Origin: Streptomyces gelaticus
GTDB lineage: Bacteria; Actinomycetota; Actinomycetes; Streptomycetales; Streptomycetaceae
Length of the DNA: 64,000 nt
Direction: 5' to 3'
NCBI RefSeq assembly: GCF_014649535.1
Contig: NZ_BMTF01000012.1
Coordinates: 1 to 64,000 of the forward strand
Both the position numbers and the translations under genes were made by a program. This document shows positions 51,788 through 60,087 of the stretch, one piece after another (the first letter of the stretch is position 1; every line of letters begins with the position of its first letter). The notes under the pieces are model-generated. The model searched no databases, had not been told where the DNA came from, and saw only the letters and a program-made list of their open reading frames with translations.

Positions 51788-52786
51788 ATGACTCGCATCG
51801 CCATCAACGGATTCGGCCGTATCGGACGCAATGTGCTGCGGGCGCTACTGGAGCGCGACAGCACCCTTGAGATCGTCGCCGTCAACGACCTCACCGAGCC
51901 CGCCACGCTCGCCCGGCTGCTCGCCTACGACAGCACGGCCGGTCGGCTCGGGCGTCCGGTGACCGTCGAGGGGGACGCCCTCGTCGTCGACGGCCGTCGG
52001 ATCACGGTGCTGGCCGAGCGCGAGCCGACGCAGCTGCCGTGGGCCGAACTCGGCGTCGACATCGTCCTGGAAGCCACCGGCCGCTTCACCTCGGCCAAGG
52101 CCGCCCGTGCACACCTCGAAGCGGGCGCGAAGAAGGTCCTCGTCAGCGCGCCGTCGGACGGCGCGGACGTCACACTCGCGTTCGGCGTCAACACCGACGC
52201 CTACGACCCGGACCTGCACACGATCGTCTCGAACGCCTCCTGCACCACCAACGCGCTCGCGCCGCTGGCCGCGGTCCTCGACGAACTCGCCGGTATCGAG
52301 CACGGGTTCATGACGACGGTGCACGCCTACACGCAGGAGCAGAACCTGCAGGACGGCCCGCACCGCGACGCCCGTCGCGCCCGGGCCGCCGGCGTCAACA
52401 TCGTGCCGACCACGACCGGCGCCGCCAAGGCGATCGGCGTGGTGCTGCCGAATCTCGACGGCAAGCTGTCGGGCGACTCGATCCGCGTACCGGTGCCGGT
52501 GGGCTCGATCGTCGAGCTCAACACGACCGTCGCTCGCGACGTGACGCGCGACGACGTGCTGGCGGCGTACCGCGCCGCGGCGCAGGGGCCGCTCGCCGGC
52601 ATCCTCGAGTACTCGGACGACCCGCTCGTGTCCTCCGACATCACGGGCAATCCCGCCTCGTCGATCTTCGACTCGGCCCTCACCCGCGTCGACGGCCGCC
52701 ACGTCAAGGTGGTCGCCTGGTACGACAACGAGTGGGGCTTCTCGAACCGTGTGATCGACACGCTCGAACTCCTCGCTCGCCGCTGA
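51788..52786 (+). CDS. gap: Glyceraldehyde-3-phosphate dehydrogenase
   Basis: A 332-residue GAPDH: Rossmann start RIAINGFGRIGRNVLRALL, NAD-type acidic VNDLTEP, active-site SNASCTTNALAP (Cys about residue 151), GAAKAIGVVLPNLDGKLSG and WYDNEWGFSNRVIDT. The first residues upstream of MTRIA are dispensable; start follows GGAAGGGACAC. It stands apart from the usual glycolytic operon (pgk-tpiA), so it is probably an additional isozyme, possibly under the GlxA regulator. Many actinomycetes carry more than one gap gene. Confidence 0.95.
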   Translation: MTRIAINGFGRIGRNVLRALLERDSTLEIVAVNDLTEPATLARLLAYDSTAGRLGRPVTVEGDALVVDGRRITVLAEREPTQLPWAELGVDIVLEATGRFTSAKAARAHLEAGAKKVLVSAPSDGADVTLAFGVNTDAYDPDLHTIVSNASCTTNALAPLAAVLDELAGIEHGFMTTVHAYTQEQNLQDGPHRDARRARAAGVNIVPTTTGAAKAIGVVLPNLDGKLSGDSIRVPVPVGSIVELNTTVARDVTRDDVLAAYRAAAQGPLAGILEYSDDPLVSSDITGNPASSIFDSALTRVDGRHVKVVAWYDNEWGFSNRVIDTLELLARR

Positions 52787-53268
52787 CCGGGTGCCGAGGC
52801 GCGGTCCGGGGTGCCCTTCGCGCGTCACGGCGCTGAAAGGTCGGTTGTCCGGGCGGCTTGCCGTCTCGGCGGCAGAACGAGCTTCGAGGCCGCGCTCGCG
52901 ACCTCGAGGCCCGTTCGGGGCGCGAGTGCTCCCCGGTCCTGGCGGCAGGACCTCAACAGGCGTGCCGGAGGTCGTGGTTGAGACCGACCATTCGATGGTC
53001 ATGGTGAAGCCGAGGGCCCCTCGGACTCGCACCGGCCGGGCAGGCGGAGCATCCGGTACCGGTCGACGCCGAGCGGGAGCGCCCGCCCGGGAGCGGCGTC
53101 CCCGAGTGCGCGATCAGCAGTGCGCCGGACCATCTCGCCGTGGCAGACCGCCTGGCGAAACCCGTCCCCGGCGGGGCACACTGCCACGGTGCCGGCGTCC
53201 GTGCGCCACCCGAGCATGGAGAATCCGGCACGCTTCAGCGCCGAACCGCCATCGTTCCTGGAGACCGT
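52787..53268. other. 482-bp region with no recognised gene
   Basis: On the minus strand, roughly 53220-52999, an open frame reads MLGWRTDAGTVAVCPAGDGF and continues about 50 residues, but no family was recognised and no ribosome site is obvious. I treat the region as intergenic with a possible relic. Confidence 0.35.
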
Positions 53269-53826
53269 ATGAGCAGCGCCCTTCTCGTGATGGACGTCCA
53301 GCGAGCCGTCGTGGACATCGCCGACGACGGCTCCGGATACCTGCCGCGCCTGCGCAAGGCGATCGACGGTGCCCGGGCGGCAGACATTCCTGTCATCTAC
53401 GTGGTCATCGCATTGCGCCCGGGCTTTCCGGAAGTCGGCCCGCGCAACAGGGCACTCACCGCCGTCGCGCGAGCCGGGCTCCATGTCGAGGGCGACCCCG
53501 GCACCGAAATCCACCCCGATATCGCGCCCCGGCCGGGCGAGGTGGTGGTCACCAAGAGACGGGCGAGCGCGTTCTCGGGCAGCGACCTCGACGTGGTGCT
53601 CAGGGCGCAAGGCATCGACAGCCTCGTCCTCACCGGCATCGCCACCAGCGCCGTGGTGCTGCACACCCTGTGCCAGGCCAACGACCTGGACTTCGGCCTC
53701 ACCGTCCTCGCCGATGCCTGCCTGGACACCGACGCCGAGGTTCACCGGTTCCTCACCGAGAAACTGTTCCCCCAGTGGGCGGACGTCGTCACCGTCGACG
53801 ACTGGCTCGATGCCACCACCCCGTAA
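53269..53826 (+). CDS. Isochorismatase-like hydrolase lacking the catalytic cysteine
   Basis: A 185-residue cysteine-hydrolase fold: ALLVMDVQRAVVDIA (catalytic Asp), VVTKRRASAFSGSDLDVVL (catalytic Lys) and VLTGIATSAVVLHTLCQAND. In active enzymes the loop is G-x-x-T-x-x-C-V; here the position is Ala (TSAVV). Many actinobacterial members look like this, so hydrolysis is doubtful. CTGGAGACC precedes the ATG. No operon partner is clear; it is 455 bp downstream of gap. Confidence 0.83.
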   Translation: MSSALLVMDVQRAVVDIADDGSGYLPRLRKAIDGARAADIPVIYVVIALRPGFPEVGPRNRALTAVARAGLHVEGDPGTEIHPDIAPRPGEVVVTKRRASAFSGSDLDVVLRAQGIDSLVLTGIATSAVVLHTLCQANDLDFGLTVLADACLDTDAEVHRFLTEKLFPQWADVVTVDDWLDATTP

Positions 53827-54041
53827 GGAGGGACTGGTGTGCGGTGGCCCTCAGTTGGGGTGGCAGAGGCGTTGAAGGTACCGGCCACGCCGGCCTCCGA
53901 GGGCCACAAGCAGGCGAACCGGCAGACCACACCATCGGGCCGGCAGGCCCTGCGGCAGGCTGCCCACAAAGATCCGCCTCGCCTCTGCTGTCCGTGGTCG
54001 TCCCAGGCTCCTGCCCGGCGGGCTGCACTAGATTGCCCGCC

Positions 54042-54626
54042 ATGACTGAACTCGGACCCGTCGCCTGGCCACCTGCCCCGATCAGGACCGAGCGGCTCGT
54101 ACTCCGCGCGCCCGAGGCCCGGGACCGTGCGGCGTTCATCGAGCTGTTCGCCTCGCCGGAGGTGGGCACCTACATCGGTGACTCTCGACCGCGTGATGAG
54201 CTCGAACGCACGGTGCCCGAGGTGCCCGGGCGACGCCCCGGCCTCTTCGTGATCGATCTCGACGGAGCGGTGATCGGCATGGTCACGCTCGATCGGCGCG
54301 ACACGGAGCGTCCGGGTCTCGTCCGTCCGGATGCCGGGGAAGCGGAAATCGGCTACCTGTTCCTGCCGGAGGCATGGGGATACGGGTACGCCGCCGAGGC
54401 CTGCGCAGCGGCACTCGACTGGTTCGCCGACGCGCTTCCCGGCGAGCGGGTGGTGCTCTGCACCCAGACCGCCAACGACCGCTCGATGCGCCTCGCGGCG
54501 AAGCTGGGGTTCACCGAGCTGGAGCGGTTCGAGGAGTACGGCGCCGAGCAGTGGTTCGGCGTGCGGTCCTCGGTCACGCACACCGCTCATGGCGTTGCGC
54601 CTGCCCCGGGCGTGCGCAGGAGCTGA
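54042..54626 (+). CDS. GNAT acetyltransferase, RimJ/RimL type
   Basis: A 194-residue GNAT: IRTERLVLRAPEARDRAAFIELF, EIGYLFLPEAWGYGYAAEAC (acetyl-CoA loop) and LCTQTANDRSMRLAAKLGF. It is a paralogue of the protein at 620-1204, with the same QTAN-(D/E)-RS block and length. Its stop codon is part of the terminator at 54624-54661. Substrate unknown. Confidence 0.84.
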   Translation: MTELGPVAWPPAPIRTERLVLRAPEARDRAAFIELFASPEVGTYIGDSRPRDELERTVPEVPGRRPGLFVIDLDGAVIGMVTLDRRDTERPGLVRPDAGEAEIGYLFLPEAWGYGYAAEACAAALDWFADALPGERVVLCTQTANDRSMRLAAKLGFTELERFEEYGAEQWFGVRSSVTHTAHGVAPAPGVRRS

Positions 54627-54661
54627 CGGGGCGTCGACCGGATCAGCCGACCGCCCCGTCA
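54624..54661. terminator. Bidirectional terminator overlapping the GNAT stop
   Basis: TGACGGGGCG (54624-54633) pairs with CGCCCCGTCA (54652-54661); inside, TCG and CGA extend the pairing. The TGA stop codon of the GNAT gene is the first arm. It separates this gene from the convergent GlxA-type regulator. Confidence 0.7.
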
Positions 54662-54723
54662 ATGAGACACGGTGGGTTGATCACGAGGAAGGCCCTGGCG
54701 GCAGCGCAGCGGTGCGGGGTGCG

Positions 54724-55707
54724 CTACCTGTCGCGGCGACGACGGAACATCGCGCGGTACTCCCCCGGCCGCCGGCCCGTGTGTCTGGTGAAGATGCCAC
54801 TGAACGTCCCGGGGTCGAGGTACCCGACATCGGCGGCGATGCCTGCGACGGTCCTGTCGGTCGTCTCCAGCAGATGTCTGGCTCGACGCACCCTGGCCGT
54901 CTGAAGGTACGTGAGTGGCGTCTCGCCGGCTTCGTCGCCGAAGCGACGGAGCATGGTTCTCGTGCTTACGTGGAACTCCTGGGCGAGGGCGGGCAGGTCA
55001 TAGCGAGTGCCGAGGTTCTGGTCGAGCCATCGCTTGACGCCGAGCGAGAACTCACCGCCCGCAGTGGGGATGAGCCGCGAGTCGACGTAGGGGGCCTGCG
55101 TGGAGCGTGCGTCATCGACCAGCGCGATGCGCGCGATGCTGCGGGCGACGCGGGGACCGTCGTGCTCGCGGATGAACTGCAGCGCGAAGTCGTACATGGC
55201 GCTGAAGGCCGCTGTGGTCGTCACCCCCTGGTCGGTCACGACCAACTTCTCCGAGCAAAGGCGAACATCGGCGTACCGGCGGGCGAACCGGTCCGCGAAC
55301 AACCAGGACGTGGTGGCTTCGCGCCCGTCGAGGAGCCCGGCTTCAGCGGCGAGGAAGGCGCCCACGCAGATCGATACGACAGCGGTTCCCGAAGCCGCCT
55401 GCGATCGAATCGCCGCTACCTCCGGTCCCAGGTCTGCGAGTGTCGCGTCGAGATCGAGCGTGGGCGAGAGCTCGAAGCCCGGCACGATCAGAACGTCCAC
55501 CGGGCGAACCGCCGAGACGTCGATGGCCGAGCCGCCGGACGCGATCACCCGTCGCCGCGGCGAGATGACCGAGACCTCGTAGGCCGGCCGAACCGACCCT
55601 TGTGCCGCGGCGACGTGAGTGGCCATCGCCAGGAGGTCGGGGACTCCGAACACCTCCGAAGCGAAGCAGCCGGGGTAGGCCAGCACACCAACTCGCAGCG
55701 GACTCAT
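54724..55707 (-). CDS. GlxA-family AraC-type regulator
   Basis: A 327-residue DJ-1/AraC regulator: LRVGVLAYPGCFASEVFGVPD, VDVLIVPGFE, VSICVGAFLAAEAGLLDGR (Cys present at the DJ-1 elbow) and AraC HTH (LPALAQEFHVSTRTMLRRFG, VAGIAADVGYLDPGTFSGIF). ATG follows GGAGGGGCGGC. Divergent from the dienelactone-hydrolase-like gene with about 105 bp between, so that gene is the likely target. Confidence 0.88.
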   Translation of the reverse strand: MSPLRVGVLAYPGCFASEVFGVPDLLAMATHVAAAQGSVRPAYEVSVISPRRRVIASGGSAIDVSAVRPVDVLIVPGFELSPTLDLDATLADLGPEVAAIRSQAASGTAVVSICVGAFLAAEAGLLDGREATTSWLFADRFARRYADVRLCSEKLVVTDQGVTTTAAFSAMYDFALQFIREHDGPRVARSIARIALVDDARSTQAPYVDSRLIPTAGGEFSLGVKRWLDQNLGTRYDLPALAQEFHVSTRTMLRRFGDEAGETPLTYLQTARVRRARHLLETTDRTVAGIAADVGYLDPGTFSGIFTRHTGRRPGEYRAMFRRRRDR

Positions 55708-55812
55708 GCCGCCCCTCCGGCACCTTCCTTGGGAACAGGTGGCGATATTACCGGGCAACATGGCGATGCCGCCGCTTCTCAGGAAGAGCGGCCGTGCACC
55801 ATCATCCCGATC

Positions 55813-56637
55813 ATGACCACCATGCGAGGACGGAACGACCCTTTGGACGACTTCTCACGGAGGGTCGTCAGCATCGATGACGTCGACAAGACCGTGTACA
55901 TGGCCGGGTCGGGACCGGCAGTCGTCCTCATGCCCGAGATGCCGGGTATCAGCCCCGACGTCGCTCGGTTCGCGCGTTGGGTGCGCGATGCCGGCTTCTC
56001 CGTGTACATGCCCTCTCTCTTCGGCGTCGACGGTGCCTATCCGCTCGCCGGCGCACAGGAGACCATCGTTCGACGCGCGTGTGTCAGCGCCGAGTTCCGG
56101 GCGTTTGCCGGTGGCGGTACCAGCCCCGTCGTCACATGGCTGCGCGGCCTCGCCCGCCTGGCGCACGCCGAGCGAGGCGGGCCCGGCGTCGGCGCCGTCG
56201 GTCTGTGCTTTACCGGCAACTTCGCCTTGACCATGGCGCTCGAACCCGCTGTCGTCGCACCAGTGGTGAACCATCCGTCGCTTCCGCTGGACGACGCCGG
56301 CGGTCTGGAGATCAGTGACGAAGACGCCGCCGCCGTGGCCGAACGCGTGGCGCGGGACGGATTGTCGGTTCTCGCCTACCGCTTCGACAACGACAGGTGG
56401 TGCACCGGCCGGCGGTTCGCGGCCTACCGAGCACTGCTCGGGGACGCCTTCGACGGCCGCGTGCTCGAAGCCGGGACGGCGAACACGGACCCACCGCCCT
56501 TCTTCCGTGATGTCGTCGGTTGTGCCCACAGCGTCGTCACGGCGCACCTCGTCGACCAGGACGGCCACCCCACTCTGCAGGCCCGGGACGAAATCATCGC
56601 CTTCCTTGCCGAGCGGCTCGGGGCACGGCAGGAATGA
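55813..56637 (+). CDS. Dienelactone-hydrolase-family protein
   Basis: A 274-residue alpha/beta hydrolase of the DLH family: GPAVVLMPEMPGISPDVARF, WVRDAGFSVYMPSLFG, and the Cys nucleophile in VGAVGLCFTGNFALTMAL (about residue 132; DLH elbow G-x-C-x-G-G, here G-L-C-F-T-G). The acid may be in YRFDNDRWC and the base in CAHSVVTAHL. Divergent from the GlxA regulator at 54724-55707. Substrate unknown; DLH enzymes cleave enol-lactones. Confidence 0.82.
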   Translation: MTTMRGRNDPLDDFSRRVVSIDDVDKTVYMAGSGPAVVLMPEMPGISPDVARFARWVRDAGFSVYMPSLFGVDGAYPLAGAQETIVRRACVSAEFRAFAGGGTSPVVTWLRGLARLAHAERGGPGVGAVGLCFTGNFALTMALEPAVVAPVVNHPSLPLDDAGGLEISDEDAAAVAERVARDGLSVLAYRFDNDRWCTGRRFAAYRALLGDAFDGRVLEAGTANTDPPPFFRDVVGCAHSVVTAHLVDQDGHPTLQARDEIIAFLAERLGARQE

Positions 56638-56795
56638 GAAGCCCTCGGCGCTCCGGCGCCTGGCGCCCGACCACCACTGTTCCGCCCCCGAGCAGTCGCC
56701 ATGACGTGTGAGGGGGTGAGTGGCCGGGGCGCCGAGAACTCGTCGACGCGGAAATTCACCGGGCAGCCGGCCACGGTCCGGGCAGGATGTTCCCT

Positions 56796-58322
56796 GTGAA
56801 CCATGTACTGTGCGGGCTCGCCGCCAATGCGGCCCTTCCCTCCGAGCTGGTCGACCGGCTGATCGCGGTCGCGGACACGGACATGGCCGAGAGGCTCGCC
56901 GGTCGCGCCGGGCTCAGCCGTGCGCAGGCGGTTGCTCTCGCTTCGCAGGTCGAGGAGATCGCTGTCCGGCTCGTGTACGAGGGCCTGCTGACCGCCGCCG
57001 AGGTCGATCCCGTGGCGCAGCCGCATGCCGCGCTCGCCCTGCTCGACGAGCGTTCCGGTGCCCCGGAGTGGGCACGGTTCTTCGCGTCGGATCCGGAGGC
57101 CGAGCGCCGGGAGAGGCTGGCCGCCTGTCCCGGACTCCCGCCCGATGTGGTGGAGATGCTCGCCGCGGACTCGGACGTACGGGTCGTCGCGGAGCTTGCG
57201 TCGTGGACGACGCCGGACATGGCAGCGCGGCTTGCGCGGCATCCGCATGCCGAGGTCCGCCGGGCGGTGGCGGCCAACGAGACGACGCCACCGGACGTGC
57301 TGGCGATGCTGATCACCGGCGACGGGTTGCCTCCGGCGCAGCGGTGCCTGGTCTGCGACAACGAGGAGACGCCGTTCGTGCACGATCCGCAGTGTCCGCG
57401 GCTCGACTGCGATCTGCGGTCCGGTGCCACGTGTGCGGGTTACCACGAGTCCACTGTCCATGAGACAGCGATGCTGGCACTGGGGAACCCGGCCACGCCG
57501 GCCGAAGCCGTCGTCCGGTTCGCCGACCATCCCTCGACACTGCTGCGCTGCCGACTCGCCGCCCGCCCCGACCTGCCACCGGAGGTGGGGGAACGGCTCG
57601 CCGGCGACCCTGTGCCGGGTGTTCGAGCCGACCTCGCCGGGAACCCGGCGATCGACGACGCCCTGATCCGTAGGCTGGCGACCGATCGTGGCCATGACGT
57701 GCAGCGCGCTCTCGCACACAACCCGCGCGTGCCCCTCGACGTGCTCTCCCGCCTGGCCGGCGCCGTCAAGATCGGCCCGACCCTGCTGCCGAGGATCGCA
57801 GCCGCCTCCCCCGCCGAGGTCGAGGAGCTGTCCAGGTCGTCGAATCCGGCTCTACGCATGCTTCTGGCCGAGCGGCGCGATCTGCCGGCCGGGATCCGTG
57901 ACGTGCTGGCCGCCGACCCCGACGCGAAGGTGGTCAAGGCCATCGCTCCCCACCCGGGCCTCTCGGAGACCCGGCTGCGCAGCATGGTCGAACGGCACGG
58001 GGTTCGGGTCGTCGCCAAGGTGGCAGCCAACCCGGACGCGCCGCCGGCACTGCTGGAGGACCTGGCCGCACACGTACCGCCGGTGCACAAGGTGTTCCGC
58101 GAGATCGCCCGGCACGGCAACGCAACGGGTCCGGCGCTGCTCGTCTGCTTGGCGGACAGCCGGGCACGGCCCATAGCCGCCGGGCACCCGGCCCTCCCGC
58201 CGCCGGTCATCGTCGAACTGCTCGCCGACGACGGCTGGCAAGTCGTGGAAGCGGCTGCCGCCAACCCGTCGCTGCCGCCGGCCGTGATGGCAGAGCTGGT
58301 ACGGGGGCCGAGCGGCGCATAG
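56796..58322 (+). CDS. Leucine-rich-repeat-variant (LRV) protein with an internal Cys cluster
   Basis: A 508-residue protein made of about a dozen short helical repeats: HPHAEVRRAVAANETTPPDV, HPSTLLRCRLAARPDLPPEV and DPDAKVVKAIAPHPGLSE show the V-R-x-x-x-A-x-N-P-x-x-P-x-x-x-L pattern of LRV/HEAT-like repeats. Between repeats (about residues 183-212) lies C-x2-C-x12-C-x4-C-x7-C (RCLVCDNEE…), a plausible Zn or iron-sulfur site. The known LRV protein of Azotobacter has a cysteine-rich 4Fe-4S domain at its N-terminus; here it is internal. Start GTG chosen at VNHVLCG; an ATG three codons earlier lacks ribosome-site spacing. Function unknown. Confidence 0.8.
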   Translation: MNHVLCGLAANAALPSELVDRLIAVADTDMAERLAGRAGLSRAQAVALASQVEEIAVRLVYEGLLTAAEVDPVAQPHAALALLDERSGAPEWARFFASDPEAERRERLAACPGLPPDVVEMLAADSDVRVVAELASWTTPDMAARLARHPHAEVRRAVAANETTPPDVLAMLITGDGLPPAQRCLVCDNEETPFVHDPQCPRLDCDLRSGATCAGYHESTVHETAMLALGNPATPAEAVVRFADHPSTLLRCRLAARPDLPPEVGERLAGDPVPGVRADLAGNPAIDDALIRRLATDRGHDVQRALAHNPRVPLDVLSRLAGAVKIGPTLLPRIAAASPAEVEELSRSSNPALRMLLAERRDLPAGIRDVLAADPDAKVVKAIAPHPGLSETRLRSMVERHGVRVVAKVAANPDAPPALLEDLAAHVPPVHKVFREIARHGNATGPALLVCLADSRARPIAAGHPALPPPVIVELLADDGWQVVEAAAANPSLPPAVMAELVRGPSGA

Positions 58323-58381
58323 GTCCAGCGCAGCGCGGCAATCGCTCCGCGGGCCCGTTCTCGGCCGGTGGACGGGTGACG

Positions 58382-59035
58382 TCAGGCCCGCTGCGTGAGC
58401 AGGTCATCGAGTTCGGCCGCGAAGAGCAGAGCGGGGTCGATGCCCATTCCGCTGAAGTGACCCGCGAGTTCCAGGGACAGGACGCCGTGCAGCCGGGTCC
58501 AGAAGGCCAGGGCCCGGTGAAGAGTCGCGGGCGGGGCGGGGTGGCCGTCGGCCCAGTCCCGGTGTTCTTCCAGGTGGGCGTCGAGCGGGGTCGCGGGGCC
58601 GTCCGGGGTGAGGGCCGCACAGGCGTCGAGCAGGGTGGTCATGATCTGGTCGGAGACCCTGACGGTGTCCTCGGGGGCGTGGTACCCGGGCACGGGGGTG
58701 CCGTAGATGAGGAAGTAGCGCTGGGGATCCTCCAGGGCCCATTCGCGCAGGGCGTGCGCCAGCCCGCCCACGTCGGCGCCGGCGGCGAAGGCCGCGCGGA
58801 AGGTGTCGGCGAGGCTTTGGTACGCGTCCCGGATGAGCTCGGTGATCAGTTCGTCGCGGCCGGCGAAGTAGCGGTAGAGCGCGGGGCCGCTCACGCCCAT
58901 CTGTTTGGCGACCGCGTTGAGGGAAAGCGCGGGCACTCCTGCCGCGGCGATCTGTTCCCAGGCGTGTTCCTTGATCTCCGCGCGGACCTGGGCGCGATAG
59001 CGCTCTCGCGGGGTCTTCGGATCCGGCTCCCCCAC
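58382..59035 (-). CDS. TetR-family regulator
   Basis: A 217-residue TetR with GTG start: REIKEHAWEQIA-like opening RAEIKEHAWEQIAAAG, HTH LSLNAVAKQMGVSGPALYRYF (key residues V-S-G-P-A-L-Y-R-Y-F) and a C-terminal WHG-type ligand domain (ALAFWTRLHGVLSLELAGHF). It is divergent from the secreted SRPBCC gene, and the 245 bp between them contain a distinctive A/T-rich inverted repeat, its likely operator. Ligand unknown. Confidence 0.88.
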   Translation of the reverse strand: MGEPDPKTPRERYRAQVRAEIKEHAWEQIAAAGVPALSLNAVAKQMGVSGPALYRYFAGRDELITELIRDAYQSLADTFRAAFAAGADVGGLAHALREWALEDPQRYFLIYGTPVPGYHAPEDTVRVSDQIMTTLLDACAALTPDGPATPLDAHLEEHRDWADGHPAPPATLHRALAFWTRLHGVLSLELAGHFSGMGIDPALLFAAELDDLLTQRA

Positions 59036-59077
59036 GGTCCGCTGCCTTCCCTGTTCGCCCTGCTACATCTTCAAGGT

Positions 59078-59143
59078 TTCGTTAGAACCTATCACGCAAC
59101 ACCTTGACCCTGCACCGAAAGCACAGTTATAACTTCTAACGAA
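59078..59143. promoter_or_regulatory. TTCGTTAGAA / TTCTAACGAA operator pair
   Basis: TTCGTTAGAA (59078-59087) and its exact inverse TTCTAACGAA (59134-59143) lie 46 bp apart in the divergent region; GTTATAAC (59126-59133) abuts the second. GTTA/TAAC half-sites are typical for TetR proteins that control themselves and a divergent gene. Confidence 0.65.
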
Positions 59144-59280
59144 CACGAAATCTTCTAGCTCGTTCGGGGTGCGCCGTGCGGCACGCCCGCTCGCCGCCCA
59201 GTCCGAGGACGGACAACCGTCCGACAGCCGGAGCGCACTCCACAGACAGCTCCCGCCCGGCAACCGACGAGGGGAACACC

Positions 59281-59901
59281 ATGCCCGGCATCCGCACCGC
59301 CCTGTTCACCGTCCCGCTCGCCCTCGCCGTCCTCGGCACTGCTGCCGCTCCCGCCGGAGCCGCTCACCGTCACCCCGGCACGTCCCTCACCTGCCGGGGG
59401 GAAGGCGTCGATCCCGACGCTCGTGTTCGCCACAGGACCGAGACCTTGATCCACGCACCTTTGCGCACCGTCTGGAAACTGCAGACGGACGTGGCGCGCT
59501 GGCCGTCCTGGCAGGCCGCCGTCAAGACCGCGGAACGCCTCGACCACGGCCCCCTCCGGGCGAACTCGGCGTTCCGGTGGACGACCCCGATACCCCCCAA
59601 CCCCGCGACTCCGGCGACCGAGTTGGAGATCACCTCGACCGTCGGGCAGATCGCACCCAACTCCTGCATCCGCTGGACCGGCCCCGCGATCGGTGAAGGA
59701 CTGCGCATCGACGGCGTCCACGTATGGAACTTCACCGCGGTCGGAGGCGGCGTCCGCGTGAGCACCGAGGAGACCCATACCGGCGCCCAGGTCGACGCGG
59801 ACGTGCCCACCGCGACGAAGATCCTCCGCCAGGGCCTCGAAGCATGGCTGCACGACCTGAAGACGGCCGCCGAGGGCCGCGCCGTGCACCGGCGCAACTG
59901 A
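59281..59901 (+). CDS. Secreted SRPBCC (START-like) protein
   Basis: A 206-residue protein: signal peptide MPGIRTALFTVPLALAVLG with an Ala-rich cleavage region near residue 27, then HRTETLIHAPLRTVWKLQTDVARWPSWQAAVKTAE, the SRPBCC opening (I-x-A-P-x-x-V-W-x-x-x-x-D), here cut to key positions, and the long C-terminal helix KILRQGLEAWLHDLKTAAEG. SRPBCC folds bind hydrophobic ligands. An exported version is unusual. A strong site (GAGGGGAACACC) precedes the ATG. Divergent TetR probably controls it. Confidence 0.85.
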   Translation: MPGIRTALFTVPLALAVLGTAAAPAGAAHRHPGTSLTCRGEGVDPDARVRHRTETLIHAPLRTVWKLQTDVARWPSWQAAVKTAERLDHGPLRANSAFRWTTPIPPNPATPATELEITSTVGQIAPNSCIRWTGPAIGEGLRIDGVHVWNFTAVGGGVRVSTEETHTGAQVDADVPTATKILRQGLEAWLHDLKTAAEGRAVHRRN

Positions 59902-60087
59902 CCGGGCGAATCATTTGTGCATCCGGGTGCCCGTCGGTGACCAGCTCGGGCAGGCTCGTACCACGCCCAGGACGCGCGGTTCAGGGGACGGTATCGGCCT
60001 TCGGTCGTCGGCGATAACTCATGGATAAGGGCGCCGCCTACCTTCGGATTCCATGCAGGACGCTCAGACCTGAAAGGGGTTTGCCGC

